From NCBI RefSeq assembly GCF_000724625.1, contig NZ_CP007139.1, positions 62,001-126,000 of the forward strand: a DNA stretch of 64,000 bases. Direction: 5' to 3'. Positions 40,527-48,956 of the stretch are shown in pieces. The translations under genes and the position numbers were made by a program. The notes below the pieces were generated by a model. That model did no database searches, was not told where the DNA came from, and worked only from the letters and a program-made list of their open reading frames with translations. The stretch is from Fimbriimonas ginsengisoli Gsoil 348. Lineage in GTDB: Bacteria > Armatimonadota > Fimbriimonadia > Fimbriimonadales > Fimbriimonadaceae. Position 1 is the stretch's first letter, and the number at the start of each line of letters is the position of its first letter.

Positions 40527-42353
40527 CTACGTCCTCTTAAACATCCGAAGCAACGCATCCTTCCCCAAGGTGACGGTGATCGGACGTCCGTGCGGGCAAA
40601 GGTATGGGTTCTCCGTCGTGGCCAGGTCGGCGATCAGCTTTTCCATTTCGGCGATACTCAGCGGATCCCCCGCTTTGACCGCCATCTTGCACGAGCTCAT
40701 GATCCAGATCTGCTCGCGGGTTGGGACGAGCTTGCGAGTCACCGCGGTCTCGACAAGCTCGTCCACCAGATCCTTCAAGATTTGGAGAGGATCTTTGTTC
40801 CGGATCGCCGCCGGCACCGCGCGGACCACGTAGCTCTCGCCGCCGAACGGCTCGAGTTCGAAGCCAACCGCACTCAGCTCGTCCACCTTCTCCCGCAGCA
40901 ACACCGCCGATCGTCGATCCAGGTGCAAGGTTTGCGGCACCAACAGCCGCTGCTTCTCGATCGCGGTCGGACCTTTGAGCCCACAGAGATACTCGTAGAT
41001 GATCCGCTCATGGGCCACGTGTTGGTCGATGATCACCACGCCATGGCGGGTCTCCGCGATGATGAACGTCTTCATCGCCTGACCGATCACGCGAAGCTCG
41101 TCCAACAGCGAGAGAAATGGAAGATTCGAGGGCGGAGCTCCCAAGGGCGGAGGGGGGAAGGTGGAAGGCGGAGGATCTGAAGGCGCTGGCTCCAAACGCG
41201 GCTCGGCGTCCGGCCCCGGCAATGGCGACTGAGCGAGCAGCGAGAGGTCGCCGAACAGGGCGTGGGTCGGCTCGCGGTGGGTGCGCCAGTCTTCGACGGT
41301 TTGCGATTGCCGAATCTGGCGGAGCGCCTCGTTGGCAGCGGCGACTCCCGCCGCGTCCGGCATCATGCCGTGCTCCATCAGTGCGCTCTTCAGCGAGATT
41401 CGAATGGCATCGAACGCGGCTCCCTCTTGCTGGAACTTCACCTCGCTCTTCGTGGGCGAAACGTTGACGTCGATCCGCGCCGGATCGACGTCGATAAGCA
41501 GCACCAGCATTGGGTATCGCCGTTCGGGCGTGAGGTCCCGGAACGCTTGGTCGACCGCCACCGTGAGGGTCCGCGTCCTCACCGGACGGCCGTTGACGAA
41601 GAGGTACTGATAAGCCCGGGTCGGCTTGGTAACATGCGGCGGAGAAACGAACCCGCTGAGGCGCAATCCCGCCACCTCCATCCTTACCTCCGCGAGGGTT
41701 CGGGCGACTTCCCTCCCCCAAACGTCGGAGATCGCCTCTAGCATCTCCCCGCTCCCGCTCGTACGGATCGCGAGTTGCCCGTTGTGGGTCAACGTGAACG
41801 CCACCTGCGGGTAGGCGATGGCATAGCGCGAGACGTGGTCCATCGCCTGACCTAGCTCCGTCGTGTCGCTCTTGAGGAACTTGAGGCGGGCCGGCGTGTT
41901 GTAAAACAGATCCTCGACCCGGACCTCCGTTCCCTTCGGCCCTGCCGCGCCCGCCGGATCTCGAACCTCACCTCCTTCGACCGCCAGAACGCTCCGCAGC
42001 CCATCTTGGGAAGCCGTCGAAATCGAAAGCCGCGATACCGAAGCGATACTTGGAAGCGCTTCGCCCCGAAAGCCAAGCGTACGCACCGCCTGCAGGTCGT
42101 CTACCGAAGTGATTTTCGAAGTCGCGTGCCGCTCCAGCGCCTGGCGAGCGTCGTCGAGCGACATTCCAATCCCGTTATCGCTCACTCGAATCAGCGTCTT
42201 CCCGCTCGCGATAAGCTCGACTTCAATGCGAGTCGCCCCCGCGTCTAGGGCGTTCTCCACCAGCTCCTTCACCACCGAAGCCGGCCTCTCCACCACCTCC
42301 CCCGCCGCGATCTGATTGACCGTATGCGGGTCCAACAAGTGGACAAGAGGCAT
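40527..42353 (-). CDS. mutL: DNA mismatch repair protein MutL
   Basis: A 608-residue MutL. The N-terminal GHKL ATPase has ENALDAGATR, DNGIGM and TLGFRGEALPSIASVS. A Pro-rich linker (about 375-410) leads to the C-terminal dimerisation/endonuclease domain, where DQHVAHERIIYE keeps the DQHA(X)2E(X)4E metal site with Val for Ala, and CPHGRPITV is present. So this MutL should nick DNA itself, as in bacteria lacking MutH. No mutS is in the window. It appears monocistronic. Confidence 0.96.
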   Translation of the reverse strand: MPLVHLLDPHTVNQIAAGEVVERPASVVKELVENALDAGATRIEVELIASGKTLIRVSDNGIGMSLDDARQALERHATSKITSVDDLQAVRTLGFRGEALPSIASVSRLSISTASQDGLRSVLAVEGGEVRDPAGAAGPKGTEVRVEDLFYNTPARLKFLKSDTTELGQAMDHVSRYAIAYPQVAFTLTHNGQLAIRTSGSGEMLEAISDVWGREVARTLAEVRMEVAGLRLSGFVSPPHVTKPTRAYQYLFVNGRPVRTRTLTVAVDQAFRDLTPERRYPMLVLLIDVDPARIDVNVSPTKSEVKFQQEGAAFDAIRISLKSALMEHGMMPDAAGVAAANEALRQIRQSQTVEDWRTHREPTHALFGDLSLLAQSPLPGPDAEPRLEPAPSDPPPSTFPPPPLGAPPSNLPFLSLLDELRVIGQAMKTFIIAETRHGVVIIDQHVAHERIIYEYLCGLKGPTAIEKQRLLVPQTLHLDRRSAVLLREKVDELSAVGFELEPFGGESYVVRAVPAAIRNKDPLQILKDLVDELVETAVTRKLVPTREQIWIMSSCKMAVKAGDPLSIAEMEKLIADLATTENPYLCPHGRPITVTLGKDALLRMFKRT

Positions 42354-42383
42354 GCCTCTATAGTGGCACGCTCCAGCGGCTTA

Positions 42384-42409
42384 AGTAGCGTCGGCGCCTC
42401 GCCGATGCT
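42384..42409 (+). repeat. Dispersed repeat family D, copy 3
   Basis: GTAGCGTCGGCGCCTCGCCG then ATGC, between the mutL start (42353) and the stop of the phosphoesterase gene (42426), 16 bases downstream of that stop. Confidence 0.8.
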
Positions 42410-42425
42410 TCGGTAAACGGGAACG

Positions 42426-44450
42426 CTAAGTCGCCTTGATGTCGAATGCCACGACATGGTCCGACAAAGACGCCGCGTAAACGCGGCCCGGCTCCGCGAC
42501 CGGCGACGCAAGGATATGTCCGGTAGGAAGATGATACTGCCCAAGGACCTTGCCGTCTTCGGCCGACATCGAGGTCACAAGACCGTTCACAGAACCGATC
42601 GTAACCACCCCAGCCGCATGGCACGGTGAGCTGTCGTAGATCGTCGAACCGATAGCGGTCGTCCAAAGAATCTGCCCGATAGAGCTAACGCATCGCACCT
42701 CTCCCTTATCGCCAAGGCAGCCGATGTAGATCCGGTCGTCGACCAGACAAGGCGAGGAGTAACCGAACTTGTCCCCGGGAGAGTTGCAACTCCATACCGG
42801 CTCCCCGGTTTCGGCGTAGAACGACCAGAGAATATTTCCGTTCGCAGGGACGTAGACTCGTCCTCCCCCCACCGCCGGACCCCCGATAGCCGGGGAATAC
42901 GGCCAGGTCTTTTCCGTGCATGCCTGCGACCAGCGGAACTCCCCGGTGCGGGCGTCGAGGGCATAGAGGCGCCTATCCCACGCGCCGAAGTAGAACCGCT
43001 CGCCATCCGTAGCGGCCGGGCTTTGGACGAACGACGTTTCACTCTTCGGAATCTCGTAAAGCCACTTGATATTCCCGGTAGCCGCCTCGAGGCCGTAGAT
43101 CGTGCCGTCGCCCGATCCGATCGCGACGATCCCCTGAGCCTCGGCGCCGGAGGCGTAAACCGGACCGTGAGTGGGGGTCTTCCAACGCGGCTTGCCGGTG
43201 TTCCGATCGAACGCGTAGACGTTCCCGTCTGCGCTGCCGACGACGATGAGGTTCTTGAGGACGAGAGGCGAAGAGTGGCAATAGCCGCCGGTATGGGCGG
43301 TCCAAAGCGGTTCGCCATCTTTCGACCGCAAGGCGGTAAGCGAACCATCCATCGCGCTGACGTAGAGAACGTCCCGGCCGAGTCGGAGGTGGCTCATCAC
43401 GCCGCCTGAGAGTTTTCGATCCCAGATCGGCTTCATTCCCTTCGCAGAAGCGGGCGCCTCGACCTTGCCGGCGTACCGGTACTCGTCCTTACCGGCCCGG
43501 TAGGCCAAGTTGTGGGTTCCCCCCACAAGCTTGGCAGTGCTCAACAGCGCGATCGGCTGCCACGGAGTGTCGTCCCACCGGAAATCTTTGATTTCATCGG
43601 CGGGTTTGAGATCGATTTGAACTGGCCAAATCGCTCGCTTTTCTTTGGGAGCGTCGAGAGGGATCGAGAGCAAATGCTTTTGCTCCGGGTGCTCTTTCGT
43701 TCGCCGGGAGAGATGGGCTTGACTCTGCTTTCGGTCGATGCCGAGCCGCTCCCATGAGAGCTGATACAGCCCCTTATTCATCGTGTTCGGCACCCCGTTC
43801 CAGGTCCAAAGGAGGTCCGAGTGGCCATGCGCGTTGAGGATCAACTTGACGTTGTACGGCTCGATAATCCGGAGAAGCTCGGACTCGTTGTCCACCATGA
43901 TCCCTTCGCGCCCAACCCAGTGATGGGTGGCGACAAAGATCGGGATCTCCCGCCCAGCCTGCTTCAGGTCCGCCTCCAGCCAGCGGAGCATTTCGCTCTC
44001 GAAGTGCCCGTAATGCGAGAGTGGAATCGTGCTGTCCAGCAGAGCGAAATGGATACCCTTGTGACTGAACGACTTGTACATCGGGTCGCCCGTCCCCTCG
44101 CGATACGCTTTAGGTCCAAGGGGAGACCAGCGAACGTCGTGGTTGCCCGGAATGTGGTGCACCTGAAACGGAGCCGTCTTCAGTATCTCGCGATAGTTGG
44201 CGTACTCGCCGACCCATCCGTAGTCCGTCACGTCGCCGCCATTGATCCCAAAGGCGAGCGGCAGGGCCGCCATCTCCGCGAACATGGACCTATTCTCAGC
44301 GATGTTGTACTTAAGCCCAACATGGGTGTCGCTGAAGAACGCAAACGAGAACGATAAGGCGTCCACCTGGGACAACGCCTCCGCCCGCCGGGCAAACGGG
44401 GTCAGCGCGGCCGCGGCGCCAACCCGAATAAGGTCTCTTCGGGAGATCAC
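42426..44450 (-). CDS. Tat-exported metallophosphoesterase fused to PQQ-like beta-propeller
   Basis: A 674-residue protein. A twin-arginine signal (SRRDLIRVGAAAALTP) starts it. A calcineurin-like phosphoesterase domain (about 33-250) has FFSDTHVG (D41, H43), GNGGD-type INGGDVTDYG, IPGNHDVRW, VATHHWVGR and LNAHGHSDL, so a two-metal site is complete. The C-terminal half (about 320-670) is a series of PQQ-type blades (GSADGNVYAFDRNTGKPRWK, GSGDGTIYGLEAATGNIKW). The domains may join phosphatase activity to ligand or polymer binding outside the cytoplasm. No PQQ dehydrogenase catalytic residues are evident. It seems monocistronic. Confidence 0.9.
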   Translation of the reverse strand: MISRRDLIRVGAAAALTPFARRAEALSQVDALSFSFAFFSDTHVGLKYNIAENRSMFAEMAALPLAFGINGGDVTDYGWVGEYANYREILKTAPFQVHHIPGNHDVRWSPLGPKAYREGTGDPMYKSFSHKGIHFALLDSTIPLSHYGHFESEMLRWLEADLKQAGREIPIFVATHHWVGREGIMVDNESELLRIIEPYNVKLILNAHGHSDLLWTWNGVPNTMNKGLYQLSWERLGIDRKQSQAHLSRRTKEHPEQKHLLSIPLDAPKEKRAIWPVQIDLKPADEIKDFRWDDTPWQPIALLSTAKLVGGTHNLAYRAGKDEYRYAGKVEAPASAKGMKPIWDRKLSGGVMSHLRLGRDVLYVSAMDGSLTALRSKDGEPLWTAHTGGYCHSSPLVLKNLIVVGSADGNVYAFDRNTGKPRWKTPTHGPVYASGAEAQGIVAIGSGDGTIYGLEAATGNIKWLYEIPKSETSFVQSPAATDGERFYFGAWDRRLYALDARTGEFRWSQACTEKTWPYSPAIGGPAVGGGRVYVPANGNILWSFYAETGEPVWSCNSPGDKFGYSSPCLVDDRIYIGCLGDKGEVRCVSSIGQILWTTAIGSTIYDSSPCHAAGVVTIGSVNGLVTSMSAEDGKVLGQYHLPTGHILASPVAEPGRVYAASLSDHVVAFDIKAT

Positions 44451-44560
44451 TGGGGCATATCGTAACAGGTTTTAAGGCGCCGGCCGTTAGGCTTTGACCG
44501 GTCGAGTGAGGCACATGCGACCCAACCGTCCCCGATGCCCCAACGCCTAGCGCCCGGATT

Positions 44561-44586
44561 CATCGGCGAGGGCGCCGACGCTACTA
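44561..44586 (-). repeat. Dispersed repeat family D, copy 4, containing a stop codon
   Basis: On the minus strand, TAGTAGCGTCGGCGCCCTCG then CCGATG. Its first TAG is the stop codon of the Gfo/Idh/MocA gene ending at 44584. Confidence 0.8.
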
Positions 44587-45684
44587 CAGGTCGTCGGCGA
44601 ACTCGGTCTCCCCCATGGGGGCGGGGCGGTCGATGGTGGGGTTCAGCTCGATGTGCCGGCCTTCCGTGGACGACCGCTCGAAGGCGAGCATGATCTCCAG
44701 CACGTGCAGCGCGAGGTCGCCGCTGGCGCGGTGGGGACGGTTCTCGCTTATCGCATGGGCGATGTCGAGGACTCCGAGGCCCCGGGAGTCCTCGGCGAAG
44801 CCATGCGTGTTTGGGATCACGCGCCAATCCTCCTCGTTGTGCCGACGCACCGTCACATCGCCACCAAAGGTGTTTGGATCCGGCACCCGCATCGTCCCTT
44901 CGCTACCGAAGATGACGATCGGATGATCCGCCCACGAGTGATAGACGTCGAAGCTTAACTGCGTCTGGCCGAGCGCGCCTTGGACGAACTCGAGGCCGCC
45001 CACAAAGTGGGTCGGAGTCTCGACCTGAATCACATTTCCCTTGAGCGCGCCACTACCAACTGTCCGAGTGGGGAAGCTCGCGCGCGCAAGTCCGGCGACG
45101 CGCCGGACGGGACCAAGGAGAGAGACAAGGGCGGTCATGTAGTAAGGCCCCATATCGAGCATCGGTCCACCACCCGGCTTGTAAAAGAATTCCGGATTTG
45201 GGTGCCAAGGTTCGGGGCCCCGAGCGAGCATGTTCCCCTGAGCGCCGATCGGGGTACCGATCTCACCCGCATCGATCGCCTTCCGGGCGGTTTGGAGACC
45301 CGCGCCCAGGAACGTGTCGGGGGCGCAACCGACGCGCAGGCCCTTTGCCTTTGCGGCTTCGACCAATTGGCGAGCGGACTCTAGTTCGGTAGAAAGGGGC
45401 TTCTCGTTGTACACGTGCTTGCCGGCAGCAACCGCCTGCAAGCCGATCGGGCCATGCGCTTTCGGAATGGTTAGGTTTAGGACGAGGTCGACGTCCGGAT
45501 GAGCGAGCAACTGATCGACGGTAAGGGAATTCGGAATACCGTACTTGGCTGCCGCGGCATCGGCGCGGGATGTATCGAGGTCGGCCACGGCAACAATTTG
45601 AGTTGAGCGATAAGAACCAAGGTTCTTAAAGTAAATGCCGCTAATATTGCCGATGCCGACAATGCCGACGCGGAGGGGTGTCAT
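44584..45684 (-). CDS. Gfo/Idh/MocA-family oxidoreductase, copy 1
   Basis: A 366-residue NAD(P)-dependent oxidoreductase. The N-terminal Rossmann fold begins VGIVGIGNISGIYFKNL, and the catalytic-lysine motif is YNEKPLS. The C-terminal alpha/beta domain includes GGGPMLDMGPYYMTALV and FGSEGTMRVPDPN. Members act on sugars, inositols or their derivatives; the substrate is not predictable. It is a close paralogue of the next gene, in tandem on the same strand, with 76 bases between them. Confidence 0.9.
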   Translation of the reverse strand: MTPLRVGIVGIGNISGIYFKNLGSYRSTQIVAVADLDTSRADAAAAKYGIPNSLTVDQLLAHPDVDLVLNLTIPKAHGPIGLQAVAAGKHVYNEKPLSTELESARQLVEAAKAKGLRVGCAPDTFLGAGLQTARKAIDAGEIGTPIGAQGNMLARGPEPWHPNPEFFYKPGGGPMLDMGPYYMTALVSLLGPVRRVAGLARASFPTRTVGSGALKGNVIQVETPTHFVGGLEFVQGALGQTQLSFDVYHSWADHPIVIFGSEGTMRVPDPNTFGGDVTVRRHNEEDWRVIPNTHGFAEDSRGLGVLDIAHAISENRPHRASGDLALHVLEIMLAFERSSTEGRHIELNPTIDRPAPMGETEFADDL

Positions 45685-45760
45685 GGCGCAGAAGGTTACC
45701 CGCCAAGGTCCCCTTTAGGCTTATCGATATATCACTGTTCCTAGCAAGCCGGCGTTAGGA

Positions 45761-46891
45761 TCAGGACGCAAATTCGGTTTCAGACATCGCGGCCGGTCGG
45801 TCGACGCCGGAAGAGAGCTCGATGTGCCGACCCTGGTTGGAGGCGTCCTCCACGGAAAGCATAACGTCCAAGGCATGAAACGCCAGATCGCCGCTCGCAC
45901 GGTGCGGTCGGTTCTCGACGATGGCGTGAGCCATATCGAGCACGCCGACCCCACGTGAGTTCCCGGCGAAGCCAAATTTCAGGGGCACACCTTCGATATC
46001 GCCGTCCCGCCGGCCATGGCCTTGAGTGATGTTTTCCTTATCGCCTCCCCGGCGAGAGATGAATACCTCTCCACCGAACCCGTTCGGGTCGGGAACGTAG
46101 AGGGTCCCTTCCGTGCCGTAGATCACGATCGGCGGCATCGGGTTGCCATAGACGTCGAAGCTGGTAGTGATCTGCCCGATGACGCCGGAATCGAAATCCA
46201 ACACCCCCACAAGGTGCGTCGGCGTCTCCACCGGGATCACCGTGCCGTTCAAGGGTTTGCTGGTGATGGTGCGCGTTGGGAACGTGGCGCGGGCGGAGCC
46301 AGTCACGCGCCGAATACCGCCAAGGAGGTTGATAAGCGCAGTTACGTAGTACGGTCCCATGTCCAGCATCGGACCGCCCCCCTGCTCGTAATAAAAGGCC
46401 GGACTCGGATGCCAAGTCTCATGCCCCCGGCACAGCATGAACGCGTTGGCCGCAACCGGGTCGCCGATCGCACCCTCGTCGATCAACCTACGGCAGGTTT
46501 GGATTCCCGCCCCGAGGAATGTGTCGGGAGCGCAGCCGACGCGGACGCCTTTCGCCTTGGCGGTTTCGATGACCTGGCGGGCGTCCTCGCGCTGGATGCT
46601 GAGCGGCTTCTCGCTATAGACATGCTTCCCGTTCTTCACCGCCGCCAAAGCGACGGCGGCGTGCGCTTTGGGGATCGTGAGATTCAAAACGAGGTCGACG
46701 TCCGGATGGGACAGAAGCTCGTCTGGAGAAAGGACGTGCGGAACCCCGTGCTTATCGGCGGCCTGAGCGGCCCGGCTTCGATCGAGGTCGGCGACGGCCA
46801 CGATTTCGGTGGCGGCGTAGGCGGTTAAGTTTTGAAGATAGATCCCGCTAATGTTCCCAAGGCCGACGATTCCAACACGGACAGGTGTCAC
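45761..46891 (-). CDS. Gfo/Idh/MocA-family oxidoreductase, copy 2
   Basis: A 376-residue paralogue of copy 1, collinear over its whole length (VGIVGLGNISGIYLQNL, YSEKPLS, GGGPMLDMGPYYVTALI, YGTEGTLYVPDPNGFGGEV). I chose GTG at 46891, which aligns exactly with the start of copy 1 (MTPVRVGIVG against MTPLRVGIVG). The frame is open further upstream but there crosses a dispersed repeat. A short insertion (RRGGDKENITQGHGRRDG) near residue 290 distinguishes it. The pair probably arose by tandem duplication and may work in one sugar pathway. Confidence 0.9.
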   Translation of the reverse strand: MTPVRVGIVGLGNISGIYLQNLTAYAATEIVAVADLDRSRAAQAADKHGVPHVLSPDELLSHPDVDLVLNLTIPKAHAAVALAAVKNGKHVYSEKPLSIQREDARQVIETAKAKGVRVGCAPDTFLGAGIQTCRRLIDEGAIGDPVAANAFMLCRGHETWHPSPAFYYEQGGGPMLDMGPYYVTALINLLGGIRRVTGSARATFPTRTITSKPLNGTVIPVETPTHLVGVLDFDSGVIGQITTSFDVYGNPMPPIVIYGTEGTLYVPDPNGFGGEVFISRRGGDKENITQGHGRRDGDIEGVPLKFGFAGNSRGVGVLDMAHAIVENRPHRASGDLAFHALDVMLSVEDASNQGRHIELSSGVDRPAAMSETEFAS

Positions 46892-46907
46892 GCGCGGAAG
46901 TTTACAG

Positions 46908-46972
46908 TCCGAAGCCCCCTCCTCGTCGATGTATGTGCGATGAGGAGGGGGTTGGGGGTGGAGAAATCCGGA
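46908..46972 (-). repeat. Dispersed palindromic repeat family A, copy 3
   Basis: GAAGCCCCCTCCTCGTCGAT, a short loop, then GCGATGAGGAGGGGGTTGGG and GGTGGAGAAATCCGG, nearly identical to 34132-34195. It is 14 bases downstream of the stop of the minus-strand DppD gene. Confidence 0.88.
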
Positions 46973-46986
46973 CGGCAGGATGGCTT

Positions 46987-47985
46987 CTAGGAAGGCGGAA
47001 CTACGCCTCTCGCGAGAAGCGGTGCACCGGGAGGCATGTCGCGAACCTCGTCTTTTAGCCAGCATGCGGCGATGTGGCCCGGCTCGGCCGGCTCCAGAGG
47101 CGGCGCCTCGACGCACTTGTCGAACGCAAGTGGACAGCGAGGGCGGAAGGGACAGCCCTGGGGGAGGTCGGTGAAATCCGGTGGAAGGCCTCCGATCGCC
47201 TCTAACCGCTTCTTGCCCACCTGCGGCAAGGCGTTCAGCAAAGCCCGTGTGTACGGCATCGCGGCGTGGCGGAGCACCCGCTCCGCGGGTCCTGTCTCCA
47301 CGATGCGCCCCGCGTAAAAGACCGCAATCCGCTGCGATATCGAAGCGATCGCTCCGATATCGTGCGAGATGAGCATGACGGCGGTCCCTTCCCTCTCCTG
47401 AAGATCACGAAGGAGCCGGAGAATCTGGGCTTGGAGGGTGACGTCGAGTGCGGTCGTCGGCTCGTCAGCGATAAGCACCTTCGGCCGGCAGGCGAACGCC
47501 ATCGCGATGACGACGCGCTGACGCTGGCCGCCGCTCATCTGGTGGGGGTACTTACGCGCCGAATCCGGAGGGGCGGGAACGCCGACCATCTCGAGCATCT
47601 CGACCGCCTTGTTCCAGGCCTGCTGCTTGTTCATCCCCTGGTGGAGCATGAAAGCCTCGCCGATCTGGTGCCCGATCTTCATCATCGGGTTAAGGCTGGT
47701 GAACGGGTCCTGCATCACGAGGGCGATTTGTTCGCCTCTCACTTGGCGCAGCTCTCGCTCTTTCAATCCCACGAGCTCCCGCCCATCGAGCTTGATCGAC
47801 CCCGCCGAGATCTTCCCCGGAGCTTGCAGCATGCCCATGATCGCGAACCCGGTCATCGACTTACCGCACCCGGACTCGCCAACCACGCCAAGCGTCTGCC
47901 CCGCCTCCAAGTCGAACGAGACCCCTTGAAGGATCTTGGTCGACCCAAAAGAAACCTCAAGATTGCGAACTTCGAGCACGGCCAT
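46987..47985 (-). CDS. Oligopeptide/dipeptide ABC transporter ATP-binding protein (DppD/OppD type)
   Basis: A 332-residue ABC ATPase. Walker A GESGCGKS, Q-loop ALVMQDP, signature MSGGQRQRV, Walker B VLIADEPTTALDV and the H-loop LISHDI are all present. The C-terminal oligo_HPY region (CPFRPRCPLAFDKCVEAPP) identifies the peptide/nickel group and holds Cys residues that can bind an iron-sulfur cluster. I chose ATG at 47985 because the upstream extension comes from a dispersed repeat. Matching permeases are 12 kb away at 59394-61237; no DppF partner or binding protein is visible. Confidence 0.93.
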   Translation of the reverse strand: MAVLEVRNLEVSFGSTKILQGVSFDLEAGQTLGVVGESGCGKSMTGFAIMGMLQAPGKISAGSIKLDGRELVGLKERELRQVRGEQIALVMQDPFTSLNPMMKIGHQIGEAFMLHQGMNKQQAWNKAVEMLEMVGVPAPPDSARKYPHQMSGGQRQRVVIAMAFACRPKVLIADEPTTALDVTLQAQILRLLRDLQEREGTAVMLISHDIGAIASISQRIAVFYAGRIVETGPAERVLRHAAMPYTRALLNALPQVGKKRLEAIGGLPPDFTDLPQGCPFRPRCPLAFDKCVEAPPLEPAEPGHIAACWLKDEVRDMPPGAPLLARGVVPPS

Positions 47986-48040
47986 GTAACCCGTAGCGTA
48001 CCGGACGAGGCGCATCGGTACGCTGTGACCGAATCCCCCT

Positions 48041-48080
48041 ACGGCGAAGCCGTGTAGCCGGCACCTACGTGTGCCGCGCA
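48041..48080 (+). repeat. Dispersed repeat family E, copy 2
   Basis: ACGGCGAAGCCGTGTAGCCG then GCACCTACGTGTGCC; dyads ACGGC/GCCGT and GGCAC/GTGCC. It lies in the divergent gap between dppD-type and antitoxin genes. Compare 23730-23775 and 59044-59092. Confidence 0.75.
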
Positions 48081-48165
48081 TAGCCAAGCCTTCGACGTAT
48101 CATTGGGTAAAGCAAAATGGAATCCAACAGGGCACTAACCACGCCAACCCAGTGAAAGCCCCGCC

Positions 48166-48582
48166 GTGAAAACAATCACCATTACCGACGAACAGTACGA
48201 AGAACTGTCGAAAACGGCTCGCGACCTTGGCACGCAACCAGACGAACTCATCGCTGCGGTTGTCTGGGCAGTGCGAGGGAATCCCATAGGTTTGGCAGAT
48301 TCTTCAATTAGGGGACTCGTTGCCCGGCTAACATCCTCACTTGAACCGATCCAAACGACGCCCGGTGTTATGGGTGGAGTTCCGTGCGTCCGAGCAACCC
48401 GAATTCCGGTTTGGCTGCTGGTTTCGTTTCGTCGGCAGGGGCTTGCTGACGGTGAGTTGCTTCGCGCATATCCGCAATTAGATGCCTCAGACCTGCTTGC
48501 CGTGTGGAGCTACTATGCCGGGCACTCGCAGCAGATTGACTCCCAGATCGAAGCCCAAGCTGCCGAGGACTTGATTGGCTAG
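48166..48582 (+). CDS. DUF433-domain antitoxin
   Basis: A 138-residue protein whose C-terminal half is a DUF433 winged-helix-like domain (TPGVMGGVPCVRATRIPVWLLV, then LDASDLLAVWSYYAGH). The N-terminal half (MKTITITDEQYEELSKTARDLG) is a helical DNA-binding-like region, as in VapB45-type antitoxins. The start is GTG. It overlaps the DUF5615 toxin by eight bases. The fusion of an N-terminal helix-rich domain to DUF433 suggests autoregulation of the pair's promoter. Confidence 0.82.
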   Translation: MKTITITDEQYEELSKTARDLGTQPDELIAAVVWAVRGNPIGLADSSIRGLVARLTSSLEPIQTTPGVMGGVPCVRATRIPVWLLVSFRRQGLADGELLRAYPQLDASDLLAVWSYYAGHSQQIDSQIEAQAAEDLIG

Positions 48583-48952
48583 ATTTTATGGCAACGAGAA
48601 TCTGCCGCTTCCCGTCGTCGAGCATCTACGCAACCTTGGCCACGACGTGCTCACATCGAAGGATGCGGGAAACGCCAACAGAAGAATTCCGGACGAAGAC
48701 GTTCTGGAGTTCGCCAAGGAGACGGGACGGGCAGTTCTCACATTAAACCGAGTTGACTTCGTACGGCTTCACCGCAAGGTCAGCGGCATTCACGCAGGCA
48801 TCGTCACCTGCACGGAGGATTCGGATTTCGTGGCCCTAGCCGATCGAGTCCACGATGTGATCTCCACCCTTACCAACCTCGATGGCGTGCTGGTCAGAAT
48901 AACCAAAACCGGGCATTCGATCGATCCCCAACCGAACGACCTGCCACAATAG
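48575..48952 (+). CDS. DUF5615 PIN-like toxin
   Basis: A 125-residue PIN-like protein of the DUF5615 (Mut7-C/VapC45-like) group. FYGNENLPLPVVEHLRNLGHDV is the hallmark N terminus, with Asn-Glu-Asn where most members have Asp-Glu-Asn. Asp residues lie in IPDEDVLEFA, and LTLNRVDFVRLH is the last motif. The start is TTG inside the antitoxin gene; translational coupling is likely. The family is presumed ribonucleolytic. The Asp-to-Asn change at the first acidic position, if correct, could lower activity. hisC begins four bases after its stop. Confidence 0.82.
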   Translation: MARFYGNENLPLPVVEHLRNLGHDVLTSKDAGNANRRIPDEDVLEFAKETGRAVLTLNRVDFVRLHRKVSGIHAGIVTCTEDSDFVALADRVHDVISTLTNLDGVLVRITKTGHSIDPQPNDLPQ

Positions 48953-48956
48953 CGGA

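Noticed and set aside
41008-41721. Long open frame in another reading frame inside mutL
   Set aside because: It lies wholly inside mutL, is Arg/Gly/Ala-rich, and is typical of GC-rich shadow frames.
47986-48087. N-terminal extension of the DppD ATPase
   Set aside because: The extra residues are translated from a dispersed repeat; the ABC fold starts at MAVLEVRN.
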